Shown: positions 10,172-19,584 of the stretch, in pieces
How positions within the stretch are numbered: position 1 is the stretch's first letter
Layout of the letters: every line of letters starts with the position of its first letter
From: Robiginitalea sp. SC105
GTDB taxonomy: Bacteria; Bacteroidota; Bacteroidia; Flavobacteriales; Flavobacteriaceae
Length of the DNA: 64,000 nucleotides
Assembly (NCBI RefSeq): GCF_014243345.1
Contig: NZ_JACLZF010000002.1
Coordinates: 744,001-808,000, forward strand
Reading direction: 5' to 3'
Translations under genes and position numbers: made by a program
The notes under the pieces: model-generated
Seen by the model: only the letters and a program-made list of their open reading frames with translations
The model's database searches: none
What the model was told of the DNA's origin: nothing

Positions 10172-13100
10172 CTAACTGCTTTTCAGACTGGCCAGGTATT
10201 CGATCAAGTCGCGCAGTTCGCGTTTGCTGATCACGCGGCCCATGGGCGGCATGGAGGAGGGCATGTTGGTGCGCTTCGCAATCCGTGCAAGGGGGATTTC
10301 GATGGGCTCGGGTTCGGCCCCCCGCAGGAGCAGGTGGTCGCGGTGTTCTTCGAGCAGCAATCCGGAAATGGTCTGCCCGTCGGTCAGCGTGAGGGAGACC
10401 GACCCGTAGCCGGGGGCTATCCGCTTGCCAGGTTCGATCAGGGATTCCAGGATTTGTTCCCGGGTGAGTATCGCCCCGATGTTGTCAAGGGGCGGGCCTA
10501 CCTGCCCGCCGGCACCCGCAACCGCATGGCAGCGCACACATTGGGCGGCCGCGTTGCTGGTAAAGACGGATTGGCCGGCCCACCAGCTGCCCCCTTCCAG
10601 GGTGGCCCGGAAGGCATCCGTGCTGTAACCAAGGTTTTCAAGGCGGCCCAGGGAGGCGATCAGGCTTTTGGAACCCGTGGCTTCCACTGCCTCTGTCAGA
10701 TCCAGGATCACACCAGGGTCCAGGCGGTCGGCTGCTGCCTGCGCAACCAGGTTTTCCAGCACCGGGCCGCTTTTGGCAACCGGCATCTCGGCCAGGGTGG
10801 CCAGGATGGTCTGCTGTTCCCGGATGGACCCCGTCCGGAATATCGGCCAGACGATATCCGGCAGTTCGTTCCTGGGGATATCCAGCAGAGGCAGCAAGCT
10901 GATGGCCGCGGTGCGGACATCCGTTTCGGGGTCCCGCATGCCCTTTTTCAGATAACTTCCGATGTCTGGGTCGCCCACGGCCCCCAGGGTGGTCAGGATG
11001 GCAGCCCGCACCCCGGCATCGGGATGGCGGTCATAGAGTGATTTAATGCGTTCATTGTAGGAGGCAATCCCCAGGTTTGCCAATACCTGAGTGACACCGA
11101 TGATCAATTGCGGGTCCCGGTCCGCCAGGAAGCGCGGCAATTCTTTTTCGACCCTGGCTATTACCAGGGCGGAGTCCCTGTGAACTTCCCCCCTCAGGCG
11201 GCCGTCCACACGGTCCAGGACGGATGGGTTCGCCCAGGTGCCCACGGCGGCCAGGGCTTCCCCGCGCAGCACGGGAGCCACATCCTGTTTCCGGGCAAAG
11301 CGGATCAGCCGGTCCAGGTCGGTGGTGTCGCCGGTGCGCTGTGCAGCACTGATCGCACGGCGGAGCAGGGGCTCCGAGGTCAGGCCTTCCCGGTCCAGCA
11401 TCCCGGCCAGGTCCGGCAATGCTTCGGGGATGGACCAGTCGTCATTGATGGCCCGGGCGGCTTCGGCGAGGATGTACTCGTCCGAATCCTGCAGGAAACG
11501 CGTAATCCCGGGGTGTTGCATCCTCCTCAGCACGAGTACCCCGGCGAGGCGCAGGCTGGGATCCGGGTGACTGGACAGTTCCAGGACCGGTTCGGCCTCC
11601 CCGATCCGGGCAAGGGCGAGTACGGCCGCATGGCGGAGGTAAACATCCCGGTCGTCGTTTTCGGCCAGCAGGTCCAACAAGGGCTGGATGGCCGGTTTAT
11701 GGGCGATGCGCCCGAGGGCCTGTGCGGCAAAAAAGCGCACCCTCGGGACACTGTCGGCCAGAAGGGGAAGCAGCTGTTCCCCGGCATCCCCGTACCGGAT
11801 ATCCCCCAGGACTTTGGCCGCCTGCGCCACGATTTCCGGATCCGTATCGGCAAGCAGCGGAAGCAGGGGTTCCGCGCGGTCCTCATCCCTTGCCCCCAGC
11901 TGGCCAAGGCCCCAAATGGCGTGGATGCGGCGGAACTGGTTGGTGGAATCGGCCAGGGCTTCACGGAGGGTTCGGAACCCGCTGCGGCCCCGGTCCGCCA
12001 GCTCAAACTGGGCCTTCTTGCGGATCCGCATGTCGGCATGCCCCAGCAGGGCGGACAGGGAATCCGCCGAGGCCTCCGAATAGTCCATGACCATGAGATT
12101 GCGGGTTTCCGCCCGTTGTGCCTCCAGGTCGTTCTCATCCGCCACGACATCCAGCTTCCAGACCCGGCCAGCGTTCTTGGTATTCCAGCCGTTGATCCAG
12201 TCGGCCAGGTAAAGGGCACCGTCGGGCCCGAAACGGATTCCGGTTGGCAGGATGCCGCTGAGCACGTCCTGTTCGGATTTCAACCGGAATCCGGCCCCTT
12301 CCGGTTCCAGGTCAAAAGACCAGATGTGGGAGCGCGCAGGGTCCCCTATGAATTCCACCAGGAAAAATTTGTCCAGCCATTTACTGCCAAGGGCCGTACC
12401 CGGGTTATACTGCATCCCCGTCGGGCCGTTGTGGAAATTTTGTATGGGGGGGACGATGTAGGCCGCCTGCCCCTCCCAACGGGGGAGGTAGAGTTTTTCG
12501 TCCATCCAGACCTTGTAGGCATTGTTCCGGGCATCCGTATATTTTCCGAATTGCCAGTTTGTTCGCCAGCCGGAATCAGAGCCGTCGACCAGGTAAACCA
12601 GGCGTTCACTTTCGCCCCGGTGGTCCCCGTCGTTATCTGAGGTAATCAGGTTCCCGTACGCATCGAATACAAATTCATGGGTATTCCGCAAACCGCGGGC
12701 AAAGACCTCAAAATCGCTGCCGTCGGGGTTGCAACGCACAATCACCCCCTGGTTGGGGTAGTGGTGTTTGGAACCGTCCCTGGCCGTGATACTGGATCCG
12801 ATATCCCCGATCCCCCAGTACAGTTTGCCGTCTGGCCCCATGATGGCCCCGGACATGCCGTGGCCCCCGAAGCCGATATGTACCTGGAACCCGGTGGCCA
12901 GGGATTCTTTGGTATCCAGCACCTCATCCCCGTTGGTGTCCGTCAGCCGCCACATATCCGGGGCAACCCCCACAAACACTTCCTTGCCGTTGACCAATAG
13001 CGCACCGGCCACGTCGGTTACCTCCTCGTTGAAATCGTGGAGAATCCGGGTGGAGATGTCGGCCGTGCCGTTGCCGGTGGTATCCTCAAGCCGCCAGATT

Positions 13101-13639
13101 TCCTCCTGCTCAACGGTCAGGTCGCGCCAGTCGTGCAGCGTATCGTTGTTCAGGTCCTTGAGCCATGCATTCTCCTCGCTGCGCTCCGGGGCAAATTCCG
13201 AACGCAGGAACGCCCGCCGGTCTTCCACAGACTGCAGGCTGATGGAACGCTCGATCCAGTCCCGGTGGCCGCGGATGTCGAACTCCGAATTCTTTTGCCG
13301 GTTGGTGCGGGTGAGATAAACGCGCCCGCGGTCGTCGATATCCATGGCCACCGGATCGGGGGCCAGGGAGTCCGTCGCCCAGAGGCTCAGCTCGAGGCCT
13401 TCGGCAACCTTGGCAGCAACCGATTCCCGGCCGCTTTCGGCCAGGGCTTCCGCCACCCGGTCCCCCTGCGAGCGCACCACGGCTTCCTCAACCGGCACGT
13501 CCGGGCCAAAGTCACAGGAAGCGAGGAACAGGACGGCCAAAAGGCAGGCCCCTCGCGTGAGGGGGTTCACTACCCGGTTGGCCGGGGCATTTGCCGCCCG
13601 GCCTGGTTTGGGAGTACGCTCCCGGCAAAAATTTATCAT
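10172..13639 (-). CDS. Beta-propeller / HEAT-repeat / cytochrome c lipoprotein
   Basis: A 1155 aa predicted outer-membrane lipoprotein: a long n-region, then the lipobox LFLASC (Cys42). The first 500 residues resemble the soluble-dehydrogenase-like propeller of the PVC-type membrane-bound dehydrogenase family (GPDGKLYWGIGD, GIRFGPDGALYLADW). About residues 530-990 are HEAT-type helical repeats (for example RFFAAQALGRIAHKPAIQPL). The C-terminus is a c-type cytochrome domain with one haem site CVRCH (residues 1034-1038) and a distal Met region (NMPSSMPPMG). Such proteins are thought to pass electrons from an organic substrate, but the substrate is unknown. The M28 peptidase gene lies 44 bases upstream on the same strand, suggesting co-transcription. 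Confidence 0.85.
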   Translation of the reverse strand: MINFCRERTPKPGRAANAPANRVVNPLTRGACLLAVLFLASCDFGPDVPVEEAVVRSQGDRVAEALAESGRESVAAKVAEGLELSLWATDSLAPDPVAMDIDDRGRVYLTRTNRQKNSEFDIRGHRDWIERSISLQSVEDRRAFLRSEFAPERSEENAWLKDLNNDTLHDWRDLTVEQEEIWRLEDTTGNGTADISTRILHDFNEEVTDVAGALLVNGKEVFVGVAPDMWRLTDTNGDEVLDTKESLATGFQVHIGFGGHGMSGAIMGPDGKLYWGIGDIGSSITARDGSKHHYPNQGVIVRCNPDGSDFEVFARGLRNTHEFVFDAYGNLITSDNDGDHRGESERLVYLVDGSDSGWRTNWQFGKYTDARNNAYKVWMDEKLYLPRWEGQAAYIVPPIQNFHNGPTGMQYNPGTALGSKWLDKFFLVEFIGDPARSHIWSFDLEPEGAGFRLKSEQDVLSGILPTGIRFGPDGALYLADWINGWNTKNAGRVWKLDVVADENDLEAQRAETRNLMVMDYSEASADSLSALLGHADMRIRKKAQFELADRGRSGFRTLREALADSTNQFRRIHAIWGLGQLGARDEDRAEPLLPLLADTDPEIVAQAAKVLGDIRYGDAGEQLLPLLADSVPRVRFFAAQALGRIAHKPAIQPLLDLLAENDDRDVYLRHAAVLALARIGEAEPVLELSSHPDPSLRLAGVLVLRRMQHPGITRFLQDSDEYILAEAARAINDDWSIPEALPDLAGMLDREGLTSEPLLRRAISAAQRTGDTTDLDRLIRFARKQDVAPVLRGEALAAVGTWANPSVLDRVDGRLRGEVHRDSALVIARVEKELPRFLADRDPQLIIGVTQVLANLGIASYNERIKSLYDRHPDAGVRAAILTTLGAVGDPDIGSYLKKGMRDPETDVRTAAISLLPLLDIPRNELPDIVWPIFRTGSIREQQTILATLAEMPVAKSGPVLENLVAQAAADRLDPGVILDLTEAVEATGSKSLIASLGRLENLGYSTDAFRATLEGGSWWAGQSVFTSNAAAQCVRCHAVAGAGGQVGPPLDNIGAILTREQILESLIEPGKRIAPGYGSVSLTLTDGQTISGLLLEEHRDHLLLRGAEPEPIEIPLARIAKRTNMPSSMPPMGRVISKRELRDLIEYLASLKSS

Positions 13640-13683
13640 CTCAGTAAATTTTATGGACTTGGTTTGGTTTGTGCCTTTTCGGG

Positions 13684-15876
13684 TCAGGGTTGTACTTCCT
13701 GAATTTTCCGCAGGTATTCGGCCATGCCGTTAAGGGTGCCGGCCAGTTTCTCGATCTGGGATTCCGCCTCCTCCCAGTTCTTCTGTTCGATGGCCTCCCG
13801 GACTCCCGGCAGCGTTTTAACCCCGTAACCGGTGTAGAAACCGGGGGCATAGATCTGGTGTTTGTACCAGGACCTGCGCGGCAGGCCCTCCGGGCTTGTG
13901 AGTTGCTGTTCCGCATGCATGAGCAATTGGTTCAGCCGCTCCTTCTGGGCCTTTGAAAGGGATGCTGTATCCAATTTGGAGACTTCTTCAACACGGTCCT
14001 TCAGGCTCGCTACGGCATTCTGCAGGGGCGAGAAGTCCAGATAGGGCACGGCGGCCTTTATTTCAGGCTTTGGCATGGGTTTGGTGGGGTCAGCCGCCAG
14101 CGTGTAAGCATTTCGGGCGACCAGTTTGTTGTGTTGCTCCACCTCTTTCCGGAGCTTGTCTGCAGTTTCCATCACCTCGTCCAGGTACCCGCTGACGGTG
14201 GCCTGCCAGGGCTTGAAATCAAAGGGCAGCACCTCGGCATTGGCCAAACGCAACACAATCCGCCCTGCAGTCTTGGCCAGGGCAACCCCATATTGAAAGC
14301 CCGGGTCCTTAAAGCGGGTATAGTGCGGGTAGGTATCATAGATCGTGTGGTATTCCCCGCCGGAGCTCTCCCCACCGAAACCGAGGTTCAGGGAGGCGAT
14401 CCCGGCGTGTTGGATAAAGGGAGTGTAATCAGATCCGGATCCCAGCGCGGAGAGCTCAAAATCGGCATCCGACCCCCGGGTCAGTTGGGCGGCAATGCGC
14501 CGTTCTTTTACAGACACGTCGGTTTGTGGATCGGGGACATCCCCGGCCACCTCGGAAACCATGGTCTGGAGCGAGTGCGACCCGCCCACGCCCAGGAATC
14601 CCCTGCCGTTGCCATCCGTGTTGACATAGGCTACTGCCTTTTCCCGTAATTCAGGCAAATGGTCCTCCACCCATTCGGTAGACCCGATCAGACCGGGTTC
14701 CTCCGCATCCCAGGCACAGTACACCAGGGTGCGTTTCGGCCGGTTTCCCTTTTTAGCCAGTTGCCCGACGGCCCGGGCCTCTTCCATCAGGGCCACCATC
14801 CCGCTGACCGGGTCGGAGGCACCGTGCACCCAGGCATCATGGTGGTTGCCACGGATCACCCATTGGTCCGGGAATTCGGAACCTTTCAGGGTCGCAATGA
14901 CATTGTGTGCGGGTTGGAGGCTCCATTCAAATTCCAGTTTGAGCCGCACCCGGGCCGGTCCCGGCCCGATATGGTAGGTGAGGGGCAGGGCACCGCGCCA
15001 GGATGCCTGTGCCACGGGTCCCTGAAGAGCCCTGAGCAGGGGCTCGGCATCAGCGTAGGAAATCGGGAGCACGGGTATTTTAGTAATGGTGGGGGCCTCC
15101 TGCCGGTCCAGCCGGTCCGCATCCTCGGTGGCTCCGTATCCGGGTGTCAGGACATCCCCGGGATAAAGGGGCATATCCATCACCGACCCCCGTTGTACCC
15201 CGGTGGAATTCTTGAAGGCGCCTTCCGGGTACACATCCCCCTGGTAATAGCCGTCGTCTTCCGGGTCGGAGTAGATGATGCAGCCGATGGCCCCTTTTTC
15301 GGCTGCCAGCTTGGGCTTGATCCCGCGCCAGGAGCCATAATATTTTGCGATGACGATTTTGCCCCGCACATCAATCCCCAGTTTTTCGAGTTCCTCATAG
15401 TCCGACGGGACCCCGTAATTGACAAAGACCAGTTCGGCCTCTACGTCCCCGTCCGTGGAAAAGGCGTTGTAGGACGGCAGCAGTGCTTCTCCCTGGGCCG
15501 TATAGGGGTCACCTTCCACGGCTACGGCCTCCAGGGTGGCGGTGTAGCGCTCCGGGGCCGTCATTTCCAGCAGGCGTACTCTGGGATAGGGGAACAGGAC
15601 CTGGTAGGTGTCGATGCGTGCATCATATCCCCAGGATTCAAATTGCTCCTTCATCCACCGGGCATTTTCGGCACCGTAATCCGTACCCACCCAATGTGGC
15701 TCGGCTGCCATGCGCTGCATCCAGGCGTCGAGGTTTTCCTTTTTGAGGCTCTCGTCGAAAGTCGCTTCCAGCTGCCGCTGTTTTTTTGCGGCTTCGGGGG
15801 AGAAACCTGAAATCGCCTGGGCATTCAGTCCGCTTGCGGCCAGGAGGAACAGGCCGGTGATCATCCAATTTTTCAT
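13684..15876 (-). CDS. M28 family metallopeptidase, glutamate carboxypeptidase II-like
   Basis: Exported zinc peptidase, 730 aa, with a signal peptide cut near LNAQA (residue 20). The order is that of glutamate carboxypeptidase II / transferrin receptor-like proteins: protease-associated insert (about 110-290), M28 catalytic core (about 320-560) and a helical dimerisation domain (about 590-725). Metal-site motifs are visible: GNHHDAWVHGASDP, CAWDAEEPGLIGS, YVNTDG and GEYHTIYDTY. It likely removes C-terminal acidic residues from peptides in the periplasm. It may form one unit with the carbamoylase-like amidase upstream (84-base gap) and the cytochrome lipoprotein downstream. Confidence 0.92.
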   Translation of the reverse strand: MKNWMITGLFLLAASGLNAQAISGFSPEAAKKQRQLEATFDESLKKENLDAWMQRMAAEPHWVGTDYGAENARWMKEQFESWGYDARIDTYQVLFPYPRVRLLEMTAPERYTATLEAVAVEGDPYTAQGEALLPSYNAFSTDGDVEAELVFVNYGVPSDYEELEKLGIDVRGKIVIAKYYGSWRGIKPKLAAEKGAIGCIIYSDPEDDGYYQGDVYPEGAFKNSTGVQRGSVMDMPLYPGDVLTPGYGATEDADRLDRQEAPTITKIPVLPISYADAEPLLRALQGPVAQASWRGALPLTYHIGPGPARVRLKLEFEWSLQPAHNVIATLKGSEFPDQWVIRGNHHDAWVHGASDPVSGMVALMEEARAVGQLAKKGNRPKRTLVYCAWDAEEPGLIGSTEWVEDHLPELREKAVAYVNTDGNGRGFLGVGGSHSLQTMVSEVAGDVPDPQTDVSVKERRIAAQLTRGSDADFELSALGSGSDYTPFIQHAGIASLNLGFGGESSGGEYHTIYDTYPHYTRFKDPGFQYGVALAKTAGRIVLRLANAEVLPFDFKPWQATVSGYLDEVMETADKLRKEVEQHNKLVARNAYTLAADPTKPMPKPEIKAAVPYLDFSPLQNAVASLKDRVEEVSKLDTASLSKAQKERLNQLLMHAEQQLTSPEGLPRRSWYKHQIYAPGFYTGYGVKTLPGVREAIEQKNWEEAESQIEKLAGTLNGMAEYLRKIQEVQP

Positions 15877-15960
15877 AAGATACGTGTAGATTTTACCCGT
15901 AAAGATACTTCAATTTTCAGGCAGGTCCAACCTCTTGGGATCCCCCGCCTTTTTGCAGGC

Positions 15961-17307
15961 TTATTGGTTTTTCTGATCCAGGTCCAGCAGGGTTTGCAGG
16001 AGTACGTTGGCCCCGTTGGCCATATCCGTTACCGATGTGAATTCATCCGGGGAATGGCTGATGCCCCCACGGCTGGGGACGAAGATCATCCCTACCGGCG
16101 CAATCATGGCGATGTCCTGGGCATCGTGCCCGGCCCCGCTGTACATCCGCATGGCGCTTAGGCCGAGATCGGCAGCGTTTGCTTCGATCAGGTCCTGTAT
16201 CCCCGGGCTGGTCAGGGCCGGTTTCCCGGTGGTGTCCAGGGCTTCGAATTCGAAGGTGGTCCCGGAATCGGACGCAATGCCAATGGCCTGGTCCCTGATT
16301 TTCCGGTAGAGCGCCTGGATGACCTCGGAGGAGGGATCCCGGATTTCCAGGCTCAGGACCACCTCCCCCGGGATGACGTTGGGCGCCCCCGGATAGGCAC
16401 GTATCCTACCCACCGTGGCTACCTGCCGCCCTTCCATGGCCAGGGCTTCTTCATTCACGGCCTGTATAAACCGGGCGGCGGCCAGTAAGGCGTCCTGCCG
16501 CAGGTTCATGGGTGTGGTGCCTGCGTGGTTGGCCATGCCCCGGACCGTGACGTTCCACCAGTTCAGGCCGACAATGCCCTGTACCACCCCGATATCGATA
16601 CCTTCCTGTTCCAGGATCCCGCCCTGCTCGATATGCAATTCGAGGTAGGCGGCAAGGCTTCCCTTTTCACGAACGGCTTCCGCGAGCCGCAGCGTATCCC
16701 CACCGAGGCGCTGTATGCCCCGGGCAATCGTGTAGCCCGTGCTGTTCGTGACCCGGAGCGCATCCTTTGAAAGGGCTCCGACCATGGCGCGGCTGCCGGT
16801 CACGCCCCCTTCTTCATCGGTGAAGATGAGTACTTCCAGCGGATGGCGGGTGGTGACCTGTGCCTCCTTAAGGGTGCGGGCCACCTCGATGGCCGAAAGG
16901 GAACCAACGCACCCGTCGTAATTACCCCCGTGGGGGACCATGTCGATATGGGATCCCATGGCAAGTGGTTTCAGGCCGGGCTCCGTACCGGGCCGCGAAC
17001 CGATCAGGTTCCCGGCAGGGTCGATACGCACCTCGAGACCCGCTTCCTTCATAAGCCCCATCACGTAGGCCCGTCCTTCGATGTCCCCGTCGCTGTAGGC
17101 AACCCGGTTGGGCTGGCCTGCTTCATCCCGCCCGAATGTGGCGAGCTGCATCAGGGATTGTTCCAGTCGGTCCCCGTTGACGCGCGGGGATTCCTGTCCG
17201 AGTACTACAGGGCTTAGCAGCAGCCCTGTGATAAGAATGATACTTTTTGCCAGGGTAGCCAGGCCCCTGGGATCCTGAAATTCTTTCATGGGAATAGGGT
17301 ATTGCAT
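15961..17307 (-). CDS. Exported M20 family amidase, N-carbamoyl-L-amino-acid hydrolase type
   Basis: Zinc amidase of the hydantoinase/carbamoylase group (M20), 448 aa. An N-terminal signal peptide (IILITGLLLSPVVLG) points to the periplasm, unlike most cytoplasmic carbamoylases. Metal and substrate motifs seen are GSHIDMVPHGGNYDG, FTDEEGG, ELHIEQG, MANHAGTTPM and YSGAGHDAQ. Related enzymes include allantoate amidohydrolase and beta-ureidopropionase, so the substrate is open. The start could be ATG 17307 or ATG 17289; both leave the signal peptide intact. It lies in the same-strand peptidase block, 83 bases downstream of the GT4 gene. Confidence 0.88.
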   Translation of the reverse strand: MQYPIPMKEFQDPRGLATLAKSIILITGLLLSPVVLGQESPRVNGDRLEQSLMQLATFGRDEAGQPNRVAYSDGDIEGRAYVMGLMKEAGLEVRIDPAGNLIGSRPGTEPGLKPLAMGSHIDMVPHGGNYDGCVGSLSAIEVARTLKEAQVTTRHPLEVLIFTDEEGGVTGSRAMVGALSKDALRVTNSTGYTIARGIQRLGGDTLRLAEAVREKGSLAAYLELHIEQGGILEQEGIDIGVVQGIVGLNWWNVTVRGMANHAGTTPMNLRQDALLAAARFIQAVNEEALAMEGRQVATVGRIRAYPGAPNVIPGEVVLSLEIRDPSSEVIQALYRKIRDQAIGIASDSGTTFEFEALDTTGKPALTSPGIQDLIEANAADLGLSAMRMYSGAGHDAQDIAMIAPVGMIFVPSRGGISHSPDEFTSVTDMANGANVLLQTLLDLDQKNQ

Positions 17308-17390
17308 GTATATGGGGTATTGTTTTTTTTGGATTGTGCCATAGAAAAAGGTTCGGGATGGTTCGTGCTTCGGGTTTTAGCCGGTTCCGC

Positions 17391-18848
17391 TTACACCGAA
17401 CTCAGGAGTTCCAGCCAGGATTCGATCTGGCTGAACAGGGTAAACCGTTCCACGACGCGGGTCTGGGCGTTGAACCCCCATTTATCGAGTTCTTTCTGGT
17501 GGCTCAGCATATACTCCATGGCAGCCGCCAGCCTCGGGATGTCCGTGGGGTCTTCGTTGATGGAACCCGTCTCACCATGTGCCACCTGGAATTTAAGCCC
17601 GGCCGCCCCGGAGACCAGGACAGGGGTTTGTTTCCACATGGCTTCGGTAGCCGTCAGCCCGAAACCTTCCTGTATCGAATTCTGTACCACGATCACCGAA
17701 TAGCGCTGAAGCGCATTCACGATAAGCGCATTCTCCTTGGGGTTGTCCAGGGGGAGCAGCATGAGCGCAACATCCTGCTGGATTTCCGGGTCGAGGGTTT
17801 GATAGTATGCGATGAGCTCCTTGAGCACCTGGGCACCTTCCGGGTCGTCGGTGACAAACAGCGGATCCGGTCCGCCCAGTACCAATCGGGACATCCGGAT
17901 ACGCTTGTAGTCCAGGGCGTCCGTATCGGTACGCCGCGCATTGGTTTCCTTCATGTACACGAAGGCTTCCATCAGTTCCTTAAATCCCTTGAGGCGGTCC
18001 CAGCGGGAGATCTCCGTGATCACGGGCCGGTAGATCAGCTGGAAGTCGTCCGGTCGGTTTACCTGCCCGAAACTGCCGTCCGGCATGACCCGGCGGACCT
18101 GGTGCTTGTAGGCATTGTACAACCGGGGCTCCCGGGAATCGATCAGGCCTGCCTGCACCAGGATGCTCAGGCATTTGTGCATTTGCAAGGTCCTGTTTTT
18201 ATGGCTCAGCGGATCGATGGCCGGGGGGATCAGGCTGGTCCGCCCGGCGATCTCGGGCAGGACATATTCCTTCAGGCTGAATACAAAATGGTCGTAATCA
18301 TCAAAATAGAGTTTCAGAAAACCCCAGACGCCCCGGGTGGTTTCATTGGATTCATCCAGGCCTATATGGCACCGCCAGACGCAGCTTACCTTCCGGTGTT
18401 CCTTGATCATCCGGGCCAGCGGCATGGGCTGCGGGTCGTGGATCACTACCACGTCCCCATCCTGTATGACTTCCAGTGCCCCCTCGAGGTTTTTCCGGTT
18501 CACGCTTTCGTACGGTTCCCGGTCGGCTTCCGTATAGTGCCCATCCCCGCTGCCATGGATGGCATTGTGGATTCTTTTGGTAATATTGAAAAATGCCACC
18601 TCATCGGTTTCGATGACCATCCATTCAATGGATACCCCCATGGCGCGCATGATGCGCATCTGGCTGGGGACCATTTCTGCCACCCCTCCGCCTGTAGCGG
18701 TGGAGTTGATCATCCAGATGGTCCGGCCCCGGAGCCTGTCCACGTATTTCGGAACGTTCTCCAGAAAGGAATCCACCGTGCCCCTCAGGCTGCTGTATGC
18801 CTGGTAGTCTTCCAGCTTGGGCCCCTCCTTGATTTCTATTTTACGCAT
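17391..18848 (-). CDS. treT: GT4 glycosyltransferase, TreT-type trehalose synthase
   Basis: A 485 aa cytoplasmic retaining glycosyltransferase. The N-terminal motif NSTATGGGVAEM and the C-terminal NSIQEGFGLTATEAMWK (GT4 nucleotide-sugar site with the E-x7-E pattern) match the trehalose glycosyltransferring synthase TreT, which joins NDP-glucose and glucose to trehalose, reversibly. Trehalose phosphorylase-like members of the same clade are the main alternative. ATG 18848 begins the conserved part; the longer reading to 18911 adds 21 unconserved residues and runs toward the divergent TRIC gene. No other trehalose gene is next to it, but the GlgE operon lies 12 kb downstream. Confidence 0.8.
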   Translation of the reverse strand: MRKIEIKEGPKLEDYQAYSSLRGTVDSFLENVPKYVDRLRGRTIWMINSTATGGGVAEMVPSQMRIMRAMGVSIEWMVIETDEVAFFNITKRIHNAIHGSGDGHYTEADREPYESVNRKNLEGALEVIQDGDVVVIHDPQPMPLARMIKEHRKVSCVWRCHIGLDESNETTRGVWGFLKLYFDDYDHFVFSLKEYVLPEIAGRTSLIPPAIDPLSHKNRTLQMHKCLSILVQAGLIDSREPRLYNAYKHQVRRVMPDGSFGQVNRPDDFQLIYRPVITEISRWDRLKGFKELMEAFVYMKETNARRTDTDALDYKRIRMSRLVLGGPDPLFVTDDPEGAQVLKELIAYYQTLDPEIQQDVALMLLPLDNPKENALIVNALQRYSVIVVQNSIQEGFGLTATEAMWKQTPVLVSGAAGLKFQVAHGETGSINEDPTDIPRLAAAMEYMLSHQKELDKWGFNAQTRVVERFTLFSQIESWLELLSSV

Positions 18849-18958
18849 AATCGTTTTTTGGTACTGGACATAAGGTACGAAACTCCATGAGAATCTATGC
18901 GCCCGATCCATTGGCGGGCTTCCCGATTTATTCGTAATATGGCCCTAAATTCACTTCC

Positions 18959-19573
18959 ATGCTCTATACGGTGGTTGATTTGCTCGGGGTCATTGCCTTT
19001 GCCATTTCCGGGGTGCTGGTGGCCATGGAGAAACGCCTGGACCTGTTTGGGGTGGGTATCATCGCCCTGGTAACCTCCATAGGGGGAGGGACCCTGAGGG
19101 ACCTGCTCCTGGGGTATGCCCCGGTAGACTGGATGCGCCACCCGCATATCGTCTACGTCATCCTGCTGACCACCACCCTGGCCGTGTTGTTCCAGAGCCG
19201 GTTGAAAAACCTGCGCACTTCCCTCTTCCTGTTTGATACCATCGGTATCGGCCTGTATACCCTGGTGGGGATCGAAAAAGGATTGGATGCCGGGCTGTCG
19301 CCGGTGATCTGCATCGCACTGGGGACCATTACGGCCTGTTTCGGAGGGGTATTGCGGGATATCCTCTGTAACGAAATCCCGGTTATATTCCGTCGGGAAA
19401 TCTATGCTTCGGCCTGTATAGCGGGCGGGGGGCTGTACTTCCTGTTCGTGGCAGCCGGCCTGTCGGCGGTCTATGCCTATGTGGGGGGGATTGCCGCGGT
19501 CATCCTGATCCGGCTGCTCGCGGTGCGTTTCGGCATTGGCCTGCCCAATTTATACCGGAATCCAGCCGGGTAG
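18959..19573 (+). CDS. TRIC family cation channel (UPF0126)
   Basis: A 204 aa membrane protein with about seven hydrophobic helices arranged as two repeats, each with the family signature: GGGTLRDLLLG near residue 42 and GGVLRDIL near residue 129. Bacterial TRIC homologues form homotrimeric K+-permeable channels in the inner membrane; the physiological role is not settled. It is divergent from the GT4 gene (110-base gap), and its stop codon lies 1 base from the stop of the convergent cyclophilin gene. Confidence 0.88.
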   Translation: MLYTVVDLLGVIAFAISGVLVAMEKRLDLFGVGIIALVTSIGGGTLRDLLLGYAPVDWMRHPHIVYVILLTTTLAVLFQSRLKNLRTSLFLFDTIGIGLYTLVGIEKGLDAGLSPVICIALGTITACFGGVLRDILCNEIPVIFRREIYASACIAGGGLYFLFVAAGLSAVYAYVGGIAAVILIRLLAVRFGIGLPNLYRNPAG

Positions 19574-19584
19574 CTCAATTGAGC
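19573..19584. other. 12-bp palindrome at the convergent TRIC/cyclophilin gene ends
   Basis: GCTCAATTGAGC is a perfect palindrome. It starts at the last base of the TRIC stop TAG (19571-19573) and contains the cyclophilin stop (TGA on the minus strand, 19575-19577). It lacks a T run, so it is a weak terminator at best. Confidence 0.6.
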
